From RUG11247 sp050945995 (GTDB taxonomy: Bacteria > Bacillota > Clostridia > Christensenellales > Aristaeellaceae): DNA of 7,203 nucleotides. This document shows positions 1 through 6,064 of this stretch, piece after piece. The notes under the pieces were generated by a model. It searched no databases, was not told the DNA's origin, and worked only from the letters and a program-made list of their open reading frames with translations. The position numbers and the translations under genes were made by a program. How positions within the stretch are numbered: the stretch's first letter is position 1; each line of letters starts with the position of its first letter. The DNA is taken from contig JBMNUA010000130.1 of the NCBI GenBank assembly GCA_050945995.1, positions 1 to 7,203 of the forward strand. Direction: 5' to 3'.

Positions 1-12
1 TAGGAAGAACGC

Positions 13-192
13 CGAGGGCGCTGCCCTCGCGCTCCCAGCGGCGCACCGACCGAATTTTCAATTCGATCGGCGCGGTCGCTTGCGATGAATTTGAGCATCA
101 AATTCATCGCGGCGACTTGGTTTGCCGAAGGCAAACCAACCTTCTAGGGACATTGTCCCTTTGGTATCCCGATGACCGCCGCTTCGCGGCGG
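13..192. repeat. Tandem array of short hairpins with 3-base loops
   Basis: This gene-free stretch is a nearly continuous chain of inverted repeats that can fold on either strand. The hairpins read by eye are: 13-19/23-29 (7 bp, loop GCT); 30-33/37-40 (4 bp, loop CCC); 42-56/60-74 (two mismatches; inner 6 bp perfect, loop TTC); 75-79/112-116 continuing into a perfect 13-bp stem 82-94/98-110 (loop GCA); 117-126/130-139 (perfect 10 bp, loop GAA); 146-151/155-160 (6 bp, loop ATT); and 176-182/186-192 (7 bp, loop TTC). None has a T-tract directly after it, so they do not look like intrinsic terminators. The stems differ in sequence, so this is not a repeat-spacer array. It could be a structured non-coding RNA, a dispersed intergenic repeat of this genome, or the edge of a mobile element whose other part lies left of the window. 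The fold pattern is directly visible; the function is unknown. Confidence 0.75.
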
Positions 193-298
193 GGGCGAGA
201 GGACAACGGGGGAGAACGACGGGGGAACGGGGAAAAAGAACGAAGAGAAATAACAAGGGAACAGCGGGGGACAGGGAGGATTGCGGGGAAATATCGGC
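193..298. other. Purine-rich, T-depleted intergenic tract with G-runs
   Basis: Between the hairpin array and the tRNA promoter the + strand is almost all G and A. By my count 193-280 contains one T (at 251) and 11 Cs in 88 bases. Runs of three or more G occur at 191-195, 208-212, 221-225, 229-232, 257-259, 266-270, 274-276 and 285-288. The last four are separated by loops of 6, 3 and 8 bases, so a G-quadruplex on the + strand is conceivable. No ribosome binding site or convincing reading frame is present. It may belong to the same element as the hairpins. Confidence 0.5.
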
Positions 299-310
299 AA
301 GATTCCGCGC

Positions 311-339
311 TTGACAGCGCATTTATTTTATTGTACAAT
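311..339 (+). promoter_or_regulatory. Sigma-70/SigA promoter for tRNA-Ser
   Basis: A perfect -35 box TTGACA (311-316) is followed by a 17-base spacer and a -10 box TACAAT (334-339), five of six matches to consensus. Transcription would start near 346, about 45 bases before the mature tRNA 5' end, leaving a short leader for RNase P to remove. It is the strongest promoter match in the window, as expected for a stable RNA gene. Confidence 0.85.
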
Positions 340-390
340 ATAAAAACCGGTTTTCAATCCGCGCGCGTCGCGGGCTGCAAAATCGTATGC

Positions 391-479
391 GGAGAGGTAT
401 CGAAGTGGTCATAACGGGGCTGACTCGAAATCAGTTTGCGCGAGAGCGCACGTGGGTTCGAATCCCACCCTCTCCGCCA
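391..479 (+). tRNA. tRNA-Ser (anticodon CGA)
   Basis: A complete class II tRNA that reads the serine codon UCG. The acceptor stem pairs 391-397 with 469-475, followed by discriminator G476 and an encoded CCA at 477-479. The anticodon stem 419-423/431-435 closes a 7-base loop with anticodon CGA at 426-428. A long variable arm follows (stem TGCGC/GCGCA around loop GAGA), the hallmark of serine tRNAs. The T arm pairs 452-456 with 464-468 around the loop TTCGAAT. It sits between its own promoter and terminator, so it appears to be a single-gene transcription unit. Serine identity rests on the long variable arm plus the anticodon. Confidence 0.97.
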
Positions 480-481
480 AG

Positions 482-509
482 CCGGCAAGCGAATGCTTGC
501 CGGTTTTTT
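482..509 (+). terminator. Intrinsic terminator after tRNA-Ser
   Basis: A perfect 9-bp stem, 482-490 paired with 495-503, around loop GAAT is followed by six Ts (504-509). It begins three bases after the tRNA CCA end and separates the tRNA unit from the next promoter at 538. Confidence 0.93.
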
Positions 510-537
510 GATTTTGTTTAATCATCGGCATTCATTC

Positions 538-566
538 TTGACAGCGGCGCGGCGTTTCTGTAAGCT
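538..566 (+). promoter_or_regulatory. Putative promoter for the small membrane protein gene
   Basis: A consensus -35 TTGACA (538-543) lies 17 bases before TAAGCT (561-566), which keeps the first, second and last bases of the -10 consensus. Transcription would start near 573, about 25 bases before the ATG at 598. It comes directly after the tRNA terminator, so the downstream gene needs its own promoter here. The weak -10 lowers confidence. Confidence 0.5.
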
Positions 567-597
567 ATTGACAAATACGTCGGGGAGGGGGCGCGGC

Positions 598-1305
598 ATG
601 GTTCGAGAAATTCATCACGGCGCAATTCCATTGATCGAGACGCACGCCGCCACATTGCGCTGGGGCATCGCGCCGATGCTCCTCGCGCGGCTGATCCAAG
701 CGCACGGCATTCCCACGCTGCCCGTATCCCCGGGCGCGGCGATCTCCTTTCTGCTCCACGCACTATGTGCCATGGTCTTTGGCTTCGGGCTGCGCGGCAT
801 CGCATGGGACGCATGGCGCGGGAAGCACGCGCAATTTCGCCGGCTCTTCTGCGCGTTTCAAGCGGGTATTTTCCCAAAGGCCCTTCTATTTTCCTTGATC
901 TACGCCGCATCCGCGACGCTTCCGATGGTTCTGCCATGGCGAGAAATCCGCTACGCGCCCCTGCTTGTATCCTACCTCTTCTTTTTCCTGCCCTACCGAT
1001 TGTACGATCATCCGCAGGACGGCATGCTTCCCGCAATCGCGCGCGCATGGCGGCAATTTAAGCAAAACATCTCATCGCTTACGCTATTTCACATCCGCGC
1101 GTTTTGGTGGATGCCGGTGATGTATTGGATCATCGCGCTCATTGCGCTGATGACGATGTACAATTCTCCCGCGTCCATCGCGGCAAACCCGCGCGGCGCG
1201 GCGCTGACCATGGACATCCTGTTTGTCATGATGGCGTGGGTGCTCGGTCCGCGCGTGTTGCTCATGCAGGCGGGGTTCGCCCAGCGGATCACGCGCGAGG
1301 ACTGA
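598..1305 (+). CDS. Multi-pass membrane protein, DUF975-like (function unknown)
   Basis: A 235-residue integral membrane protein of unknown function. Hydrophobic segments lie at about residues 47-69, 93-113, 120-136, 170-188 and 203-224, so roughly five membrane passes with a short soluble N-terminus. The middle part, where a hydrophobic FFFLPYRLYD stretch leads through DHPQDG and AIARAWRQFKQN to another hydrophobic segment, recalls the DUF975 family, in which a helix ending in an aspartate precedes an 'A..S..LMKG' helix. The match is loose and from memory. The frame stays open upstream into the tRNA, but the ATG at 598 is chosen because GGGAGGGG (583-590) stands 7 bases before it, and the earlier part would be translated tRNA and terminator. 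No partner gene identifies a role: it is alone between its promoter and the next promoter, with no obvious terminator after it. Confidence 0.72.
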   Translation: MVREIHHGAIPLIETHAATLRWGIAPMLLARLIQAHGIPTLPVSPGAAISFLLHALCAMVFGFGLRGIAWDAWRGKHAQFRRLFCAFQAGIFPKALLFSLIYAASATLPMVLPWREIRYAPLLVSYLFFFLPYRLYDHPQDGMLPAIARAWRQFKQNISSLTLFHIRAFWWMPVMYWIIALIALMTMYNSPASIAANPRGAALTMDILFVMMAWVLGPRVLLMQAGFAQRITRED

Positions 1306-1376
1306 AGCGCCCCGCCACACATTTGACGAAAATCCCTCCCCCCTGCGCAAATGACGCGCACATGCCGCCCAAAACG

Positions 1377-1385
1377 TGGTATAAT
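1377..1385 (+). promoter_or_regulatory. Extended -10 promoter of the permease-fhs operon
   Basis: A perfect TATAAT (1380-1385) is preceded by TGG, giving the extended -10 form TGnTATAAT. No good -35 box is found at 16-18 bases spacing, which extended -10 promoters tolerate. Transcription would start near 1392, giving a leader of about 50 bases before the ATG at 1444. That leader can form a small GC hairpin (1396-1400/1410-1414) upstream of the ribosome binding site. No known riboswitch pattern is recognised in it. Confidence 0.65.
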
Positions 1386-1443
1386 ACTGCGCAGAGCCCC
1401 CGGCGGCGCGGGGCGCGAACGAAATGTTCAAGGGAGGATGTTT

Positions 1444-2715
1444 ATGGCACTCGCACTCATCATTTTCCTCGCCACCTACGCGGCGCTTTTGATATTCCCG
1501 AAGATTCGGGCGTACATCGCGCTGGGTTCCGCGGCGCTGTTTATCATCCTGGGGATTCTGCCGATCGGCAAGGTATTCTTCGCGGTTGACTGGAACGTGA
1601 TCATGATGATCGCAGGCACGATGGGCATTGTCCATCTGTTCATCGAATCGAAGATGCCGTCCCTGCTCGCGGACATCATCATCAAGCGCATGCCGAACGT
1701 GAAGTGGGTGATCATCGCGCTTTCGCTGTTCGCGGGGCTGATCTCCGCCTTCGTGGACAACGTGGCGACGGTGCTCATGGTCGCGCCGGTCGCACTGGTC
1801 GTCGCCGAGAAATTGAAGATCTCGCCCGTGCCCGCGATCATCGCGATCGCGATCTCCTCGAACCTGCAGGGCGCGGCGACCTTGGTGGGCGACACCACCT
1901 CGATCCTGCTCGGCGGTTACGCGAACATGGACTTTCTTGATTTCTTCTTCTACCAAAACCGCCCCGGTCTGTTCTTTGTGGTGCAGGCAGGCGCGATCCT
2001 CTCCGCCGCCACGCTGATGGTGGTGTTTCGCAGCTACGGGCAGAAGATCAAGATGCAGGGCGAAACCGTCGTCGAGGATTATTTCCCCACGTTCTTGCTC
2101 TGCGGCACGGTACTGCTTCTCATCCTCGCGTCGTTTCTGCCCGAGAAGCCGCAGATCACAAACGGGCTGATCTGCGTGTCGCTGCTCATCATCGGGCTTG
2201 TTCGCGAATCGATCCGCTCCGGGCGCGTGAAGGAAACCGTCGCCGCCGCCGTCAAGGAGATCGACCATTTCACGCTGCTTCTGCTCGCGGGGCTGTTTAT
2301 CGTGATCGCGGGCATCACCGAGGCGGGCGTGGTGGAGGAGATCGCCAAGGTGTTTGTGAAGATCAGCGGCAACAACCTGTTTGCGATCTACTCGCTGCTC
2401 GTCTGGGCGTCGGTGTTGTTCTCGGCGTTCATCGACAACATCCCCTACATCGCGACCATGCTGCCCGTGACCGCGGGCATCGCCGCGCACATGGGCGTCG
2501 ATCCCACGATTTTGTACTTTGGGCTGCTCTCCGGCGCGACATTGGGCGGGAACTTGACGCCGATCGGCGCGTCCGCGAACATCACGGCGCTGGGCATATT
2601 GCGCAAAAACGGGCACACGGCGACGACCGGGCAGTTTATGAAGATCAGCGTGCCGTTTACTTTGACGGCGGTCACGACGGGCTACATATTGATCTGGCTG
2701 TTCTGGGGCATATAA
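1444..2715 (+). CDS. SLC13/ArsB/NhaD-type ion or anion permease
   Basis: A 423-residue polytopic inner-membrane transporter of the Ion Transporter superfamily (CitMHS/ArsB/DASS-like). Nearly the whole length is hydrophobic helices, about ten to twelve. The two inverted halves show matching motifs: SAFVDNVATVL in the first half (D105, N106) and SAFIDNIPYIATM in the second (D331, N332). Each half also has a glycine/threonine-rich re-entrant-like segment, LQGAATLVGDTTS (141-153) and GATLGGNLTPIGASANI (364-380), which in this superfamily form the substrate and cation site. Substrate cannot be read from sequence; dicarboxylates, other anions or sodium/proton exchange are all possible. The start at 1444 has GGAGG (1433-1437) six bases upstream; an ATG at 1438 touches the ribosome binding site and is less likely. 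It is followed after 25 bases by fhs in the same direction, probably in one transcript. Confidence 0.85.
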   Translation: MALALIIFLATYAALLIFPKIRAYIALGSAALFIILGILPIGKVFFAVDWNVIMMIAGTMGIVHLFIESKMPSLLADIIIKRMPNVKWVIIALSLFAGLISAFVDNVATVLMVAPVALVVAEKLKISPVPAIIAIAISSNLQGAATLVGDTTSILLGGYANMDFLDFFFYQNRPGLFFVVQAGAILSAATLMVVFRSYGQKIKMQGETVVEDYFPTFLLCGTVLLLILASFLPEKPQITNGLICVSLLIIGLVRESIRSGRVKETVAAAVKEIDHFTLLLLAGLFIVIAGITEAGVVEEIAKVFVKISGNNLFAIYSLLVWASVLFSAFIDNIPYIATMLPVTAGIAAHMGVDPTILYFGLLSGATLGGNLTPIGASANITALGILRKNGHTATTGQFMKISVPFTLTAVTTGYILIWLFWGI

Positions 2716-2740
2716 TCATACTTGGAGGAAGCAAAGGCGC

Positions 2741-4411
2741 ATGAAAACCGATATCCAAATCGCACAATCCGCAAGCCTTCTGCCCATCGCGCAAATCGCG
2801 CAGAAGCTGGGCATCCCCGAGGACGCGCTCGAATTATACGGCAATTACAAGGCGAAGATCGACGCAAGCCGCATCGGCGCGGCGGGCGCGCGGGCGGGCA
2901 AGCTCATCCTCGTGACCGCGATCACGCCCACCCCCGCGGGCGAGGGCAAGACCACCACCGCCGTCGGGCTGGGCGACGCGCTGAGCCGATTGGGCAAGAA
3001 GGTCGCCATCGCGCTGCGCGAGCCGTCGCTGGGACCCGTGTTCGGCGTAAAGGGCGGCGCGGCGGGCGGCGGCTATGCGCAGCTTGTGCCGATGGAGGAC
3101 ATCAACCTGCACTTCACCGGCGATATGCACGCCATCGGCGCGGCGAACAACCTGCTCGCCGCGATGATCGACAACCACATCCACCAGGGCAACGCGCTCA
3201 ACTTGGACGTGCGGCGCATCACCTGGAAACGGTGCGTGGACATGAACGACCGCCAGCTGCGCCAGATTGTGAACGGTCTGGGCGGCAGGGCGAACGGCAT
3301 GCCGCGCGAGGACGGGTACGACATCACCGTCGCCTCGGAGGTGATGGCGATCCTCTGCCTGTCCAAGGACATCGCGCATTTGAAGGAAAAGCTCGGTCAG
3401 ATCGTGGTGGGCTACACGCGCGGGGGCAGACCCGTCACCGCGCGGATGCTGGGCGCGGCGGGTGCGATGGCGGCGCTGCTGAAGGACGCGATCAAGCCAA
3501 ACCTCGTGCAGACGCTCGAGCACACCCCCGCGTTCGTGCACGGCGGACCGTTTGCGAACATCGCGCACGGCTGCAACAGCATCGCGGCGACGCGGCTCGC
3601 GCTTCAATTGGCGGACTATGTGGTGACCGAGGCGGGCTTCGGCGCGGATTTGGGCGCGGAGAAGTTTTTTGACATCAAATGCCGCATCGCGGGGCTGAAC
3701 CCGGCGGCGGTGGCGATCGTGGCGACGGTGCGCGCGCTCAAGCATCACGGCGGCGCGGCGAAGGACGCGCTCGGCACGGAGGATCTGGACGCGCTTGCGC
3801 GAGGGCTGCCGAACCTCATCGGGCATGTGGAGATGATCACAAAGGTGTTCCGCCTGCCCGCGGTGGTCGCGGTCAACTGTTTTCCGACGGACACCGAGGC
3901 GGAGCTGAAATTGATCGAGGACGCGTGCGCGAAGCTGGGCGTGACGGTCGCGCGCTCGGAGGTGTGGGCGAAGGGCGGCGCGGGCGGCGTGGATGCCGCG
4001 CGGGAGCTGATCCGGCTGACAGATCGCCCCGCAGCGCCGTTTGCGCCGCTCTATCCGGACGACATGCCGCTGACCGAGAAGATCGAAACCGTGGTGCGCG
4101 CGGTCTACGGCGGCGACGGCGCGGATTTCACGCCGGAGGCACGCACGCAGCTTGCGCGGCTCGAGCAGCTCGGCTACGGGCATCTGCCGGTGTGCATGGC
4201 AAAGACGCAATACTCGTTTTCGGACGACCCGAAGAAGCTGGGCAGACCTGCGGGCTTTCGGGTGACGGTGAAACGCGCGCAGGTGTCCGCCGGCGCGGGG
4301 TTCGTGGTGGCGCTCACGGGCGATATCATGACGATGCCGGGGCTGCCGAAAGTCCCCGCGGCGGAGTCGATCGATGTGGACGAAACGGGCAGGATTACGG
4401 GGTTATTTTGA
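2741..4411 (+). CDS. fhs: Formate-tetrahydrofolate ligase
   Basis: Cytoplasmic ATP-dependent ligase making 10-formyltetrahydrofolate from formate and tetrahydrofolate; it feeds purine and formyl-methionine synthesis and is a methyl-branch enzyme of the Wood-Ljungdahl pathway. At 556 residues it matches the family's full length. The P-loop TPAGEGKTT lies at 64-72, the family signature GVKGGAAGGGY at 102-112, the HFTGD segment at 124-128, and the second signature VATVRALKHHGG at 327-338. The ATG at 2741 begins the typical KTDIQIAQ N-terminus and has GGAGG at 2724-2728, 12 bases upstream, a rather long spacing. The permease is upstream and a glycosylase-like gene starts 4-16 bases after its stop, so translation of the latter is probably coupled. 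No tetrahydrofolate riboswitch is seen ahead of it. No other Wood-Ljungdahl gene is in the window, so acetogenesis cannot be claimed; many fermenters carry fhs alone. Confidence 0.98.
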   Translation: MKTDIQIAQSASLLPIAQIAQKLGIPEDALELYGNYKAKIDASRIGAAGARAGKLILVTAITPTPAGEGKTTTAVGLGDALSRLGKKVAIALREPSLGPVFGVKGGAAGGGYAQLVPMEDINLHFTGDMHAIGAANNLLAAMIDNHIHQGNALNLDVRRITWKRCVDMNDRQLRQIVNGLGGRANGMPREDGYDITVASEVMAILCLSKDIAHLKEKLGQIVVGYTRGGRPVTARMLGAAGAMAALLKDAIKPNLVQTLEHTPAFVHGGPFANIAHGCNSIAATRLALQLADYVVTEAGFGADLGAEKFFDIKCRIAGLNPAAVAIVATVRALKHHGGAAKDALGTEDLDALARGLPNLIGHVEMITKVFRLPAVVAVNCFPTDTEAELKLIEDACAKLGVTVARSEVWAKGGAGGVDAARELIRLTDRPAAPFAPLYPDDMPLTEKIETVVRAVYGGDGADFTPEARTQLARLEQLGYGHLPVCMAKTQYSFSDDPKKLGRPAGFRVTVKRAQVSAGAGFVVALTGDIMTMPGLPKVPAAESIDVDETGRITGLF

Positions 4412-4427
4412 TAAAATGAGGGATGGG

Positions 4428-5030
4428 ATGCCTTTGTCGATCGCGGAGGAGCTGCGCGCGTTGGGCGCGCCGGAGGAAGGACTGCAACTGCCCGATGTGC
4501 GGGTCGATCCGGCGCGCATCCGGTGCATCATGATCAACGAAGCGCCGCCGCTGGACGCGCGCGAGGGCTTCTACGCGGGCGGCGAAGGGCGCGATATGCA
4601 CACGGTGCGCGCGCTGTTTCATGCGGCGGGGGTCGAGATCGCGGATCATGAGGCGCTGCTTGCGCGCGGCATCTACCTCACCTGCGCCGTCAAGCGCGCC
4701 AAGACCGAATACGCCGTGCCCGCCGAATGGATCGACGCGCATCTGCCGCTGCTCGAATGCGAACTGTCGCTCTTTCCGAACCTGCGGGCGATCATGCTGA
4801 TGGGCGATGTGGCGAAAAAGGCGCTGAACATCCTCGCGAAACGGCGCACGGGCAAGCCCGCGATCCCGTCCGGCGCGACGTATAAAATCCGCGAGCGCGC
4901 GTTCTATTACGGCGATGCGCGGGTGTTCCCCTCCTACACCATGACGGGCGGGAACATCCTCATCGAAAAATCGAAGCAGCGGATGGTGGCGGACGACATT
5001 CGGCGGATGCTAGAGCTGTTGGACAATTGA
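4428..5030 (+). CDS. Divergent uracil-DNA glycosylase superfamily protein
   Basis: A 200-residue soluble protein that I place in the uracil-DNA-glycosylase fold superfamily. In the usual position of the GxAPG motif after the first strand it has IMINEAPP (34-41). The middle strand LRAIMLMGDVAKKAL follows the family pattern of a strand ending in MG/LG and a helix. Near the C-terminus VFPSYTMTGG (166-175) occupies the place of the HPS motif, with F167 instead of the catalytic-loop histidine. Only three cysteines are present (C33 among them), so the four-cysteine iron-sulfur cluster of families 4 and 5 is absent. Activity is therefore uncertain: it may be a bacterial subgroup with altered chemistry. 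ATG 4428 is favoured because GAGGGA (4418-4423) precedes it closely; ATG 4416 in the same frame is the alternative and lies 4 bases after the fhs stop. It is the last gene before the operon terminator. Confidence 0.62.
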   Translation: MPLSIAEELRALGAPEEGLQLPDVRVDPARIRCIMINEAPPLDAREGFYAGGEGRDMHTVRALFHAAGVEIADHEALLARGIYLTCAVKRAKTEYAVPAEWIDAHLPLLECELSLFPNLRAIMLMGDVAKKALNILAKRRTGKPAIPSGATYKIRERAFYYGDARVFPSYTMTGGNILIEKSKQRMVADDIRRMLELLDN

Positions 5031-5036
5031 CGATAT

Positions 5037-5079
5037 GCGGCGTGATCGCGTGGTGACATAGCGATACGCCGCTTTTTTT
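5037..5079 (+). terminator. Intrinsic terminator of the permease-fhs-glycosylase operon
   Basis: Stem 5037-5043 pairs with 5066-5072 and continues, after one bulged G (5044), as 5045-5049 paired with 5061-5065 around an 11-base loop. Seven Ts follow at 5073-5079. It starts six bases after the stop at 5030. The T-run overlaps the last codon (TAA at 5080-5078) of the convergent AraC gene. Read from the - strand the same hairpin lacks a downstream T-tract, so it is a good terminator only for the + strand. Confidence 0.9.
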
Positions 5080-5950
5080 ATGTCCTCTCGCCATACAACT
5101 GCGTCGATTCGGCGCGGTACCGCGCGGGCGTGGTGCCCGCGACCTGCCGAAAATGGCGGATGAAATTGACGGGATCCGTGTACCCTACCGCATAGGCGAT
5201 TTCGGATACGGACTGATCGGTGGCGCGCAGCAGCCGCTGGGCTTCCGAAACGCGGCAGGCGTGCAGGTATTTGTAGGGGGGCATGCCCATCTGGCGGGCG
5301 AACACGCGGATCAGATGGTAGCGCGAGAGCGAGATTTCGCGCTCGAAGTCCGCCATGGTGAGCGGGCGCGCGCAATTTCGTCTAATATACTCGGCGAGTT
5401 TGCGCACGTCCTCGCGTCCGAGCGGCGCGCTGTCGCCGCCGACAGCGAGCGAGCGCATCATCTCCGTCAAAAAGCGCGAGCCGCAATCGCTCAATTCCGC
5501 CATGGCGAGCATGTCCTGCCGGGAGAGGAGCGCCCGCATGTCCGCGAGGATGGCGCGCGCTGCGTCCGGCGCGCGCATGGCAACGGGCATGAGATGCGCA
5601 AACAGCGCCTGCCGATAGCCGCGCAGCCCGTCGCCCGCGATGTGCGCCCAACTGAACGCCCAACGCCCGCCCGGGCGCGTGCGGTACTCGTGGAACTGCT
5701 CGCAGGTGATGATCAGCGCGCTGCCCGGCTCGAGCGCGACCGTCTGCCCAAGCCAACTCATCTCGCCCTTGCCCGTGTGGGTGAGCAAGATCAGCGCGTC
5801 GTCCTGCCCATCGCGCCGCGTAAAGTACCCCTCGCCCGCGTCAAAATACCCGGCTTCCATGACATAGAAGGGGAACGCGCGCGCCGCCGCGCCGCCGGAG
5901 GCGATGCAGGTGACCGACGCGGGGGAGATGTCCATCCGATATTCCAGCAT
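5078..5950 (-). CDS. AraC-family transcriptional regulator
   Basis: A 290-residue regulator with a sugar-sensing type N-terminal cupin and a C-terminal DNA-binding domain. The cupin region carries HTGKGE (58-63) and QFHEYR (85-90), the usual strand ends of AraC_binding domains. The C-terminal domain from about 195 contains two helix-turn-helix units: ISLSRYHLIRVFARQMG in the first and SVSEIAYAVGYTDPVNFIRHFR (247-268) in the second, ending with the family's TPARYR. I choose the ATG at 5950-5948 because GGAGGT stands 7 bases before it; an ATG at 5965-5963 in the same frame would overlap that ribosome binding site and adds only five residues. It is transcribed divergently from the isomerase gene and converges on the operon terminator. 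The arrangement suggests that it controls the isomerase locus, and possibly itself, in response to a sugar; the effector is unknown. Confidence 0.93.
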   Translation of the reverse strand: MLEYRMDISPASVTCIASGGAAARAFPFYVMEAGYFDAGEGYFTRRDGQDDALILLTHTGKGEMSWLGQTVALEPGSALIITCEQFHEYRTRPGGRWAFSWAHIAGDGLRGYRQALFAHLMPVAMRAPDAARAILADMRALLSRQDMLAMAELSDCGSRFLTEMMRSLAVGGDSAPLGREDVRKLAEYIRRNCARPLTMADFEREISLSRYHLIRVFARQMGMPPYKYLHACRVSEAQRLLRATDQSVSEIAYAVGYTDPVNFIRHFRQVAGTTPARYRAESTQLYGERT

Positions 5951-5989
5951 TTGCCCGACCTCCATAGCAATATCATCCTATCATTCGAC

Positions 5990-6005
5990 AACAACAGCGG
6001 TTGTT
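5990..6005. promoter_or_regulatory. Inverted repeat, candidate operator in the divergent intergenic gap
   Basis: AACAAC (5990-5995) and GTTGTT (6000-6005) form a 6-bp inverted repeat with a 4-base centre AGCG. It lies in the 114-base gap between the AraC gene and the isomerase and overlaps the candidate isomerase -35 box. AraC-type regulators more often bind direct repeats, so this could instead be a site for another repressor or chance. The pattern is visible; binding is inferred. Confidence 0.35.
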
Positions 6006-6029
6006 CCTGCATGCGATTGCGGGTATATT
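6001..6029 (+). promoter_or_regulatory. Putative promoter of the isomerase gene
   Basis: TATATT (6024-6029), five of six matches to the -10 consensus, lies 17 bases after TTGTTC (6001-6006), which matches only the first three -35 bases. Transcription would begin near 6036, just ahead of AGGAGGT at 6049-6055. A poor -35 with a good -10 fits a promoter that needs an activator such as the neighbouring AraC-type protein. Confidence 0.5.
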
Positions 6030-6064
6030 GTGGTTAAGCAAAGAAACGAGGAGGTGCGTTTTCA

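Noticed and set aside
13..192. CRISPR array
   Set aside because: The hairpin stems do not share a repeat sequence and there are no regular spacers or cas genes.
58..414. Several short open frames on both strands across the hairpin and purine region
   Set aside because: No ribosome binding sites, low-complexity Arg/Pro/Gly-rich products, and overlap with dense inverted repeats.
568..573. Second TTGACA as a -35 box before the membrane protein
   Set aside because: No -10-like sequence at proper spacing; the region after it is the ribosome binding site and the start codon.
436..597. Upstream extension of the membrane protein frame into the tRNA gene
   Set aside because: This part would translate the tRNA and its terminator; the ribosome binding site at 583-590 fixes the start at 598.
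1323..1328. TTGACG as the -35 of the permease promoter
   Set aside because: It is about 51 bases before the TATAAT, far too distant, and there is no -10 at 17 bases.
1084..2616. Long 510-codon open frame on the - strand opposite the permease
   Set aside because: Its product is rich in Arg, His, Asp and Gln with no fold pattern, a typical antisense shadow of a GC-rich gene; the + strand permease is clear.
2689..2716. TTGATC, 16 bases, TATAAT at the end of the permease gene, as an internal fhs promoter
   Set aside because: Transcription would start near 2723, right at the ribosome binding site, leaving almost no leader. The TATAAT also includes the permease stop codon, so it may be chance. 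Not excluded.
2716..2740. Tetrahydrofolate riboswitch upstream of fhs
   Set aside because: The gap is only 25 bases, and neither it nor the roughly 50-base operon leader shows the required structure.
2834..4210. Long 458-codon open frame on the - strand opposite fhs
   Set aside because: An antisense shadow of a fully recognisable fhs gene.
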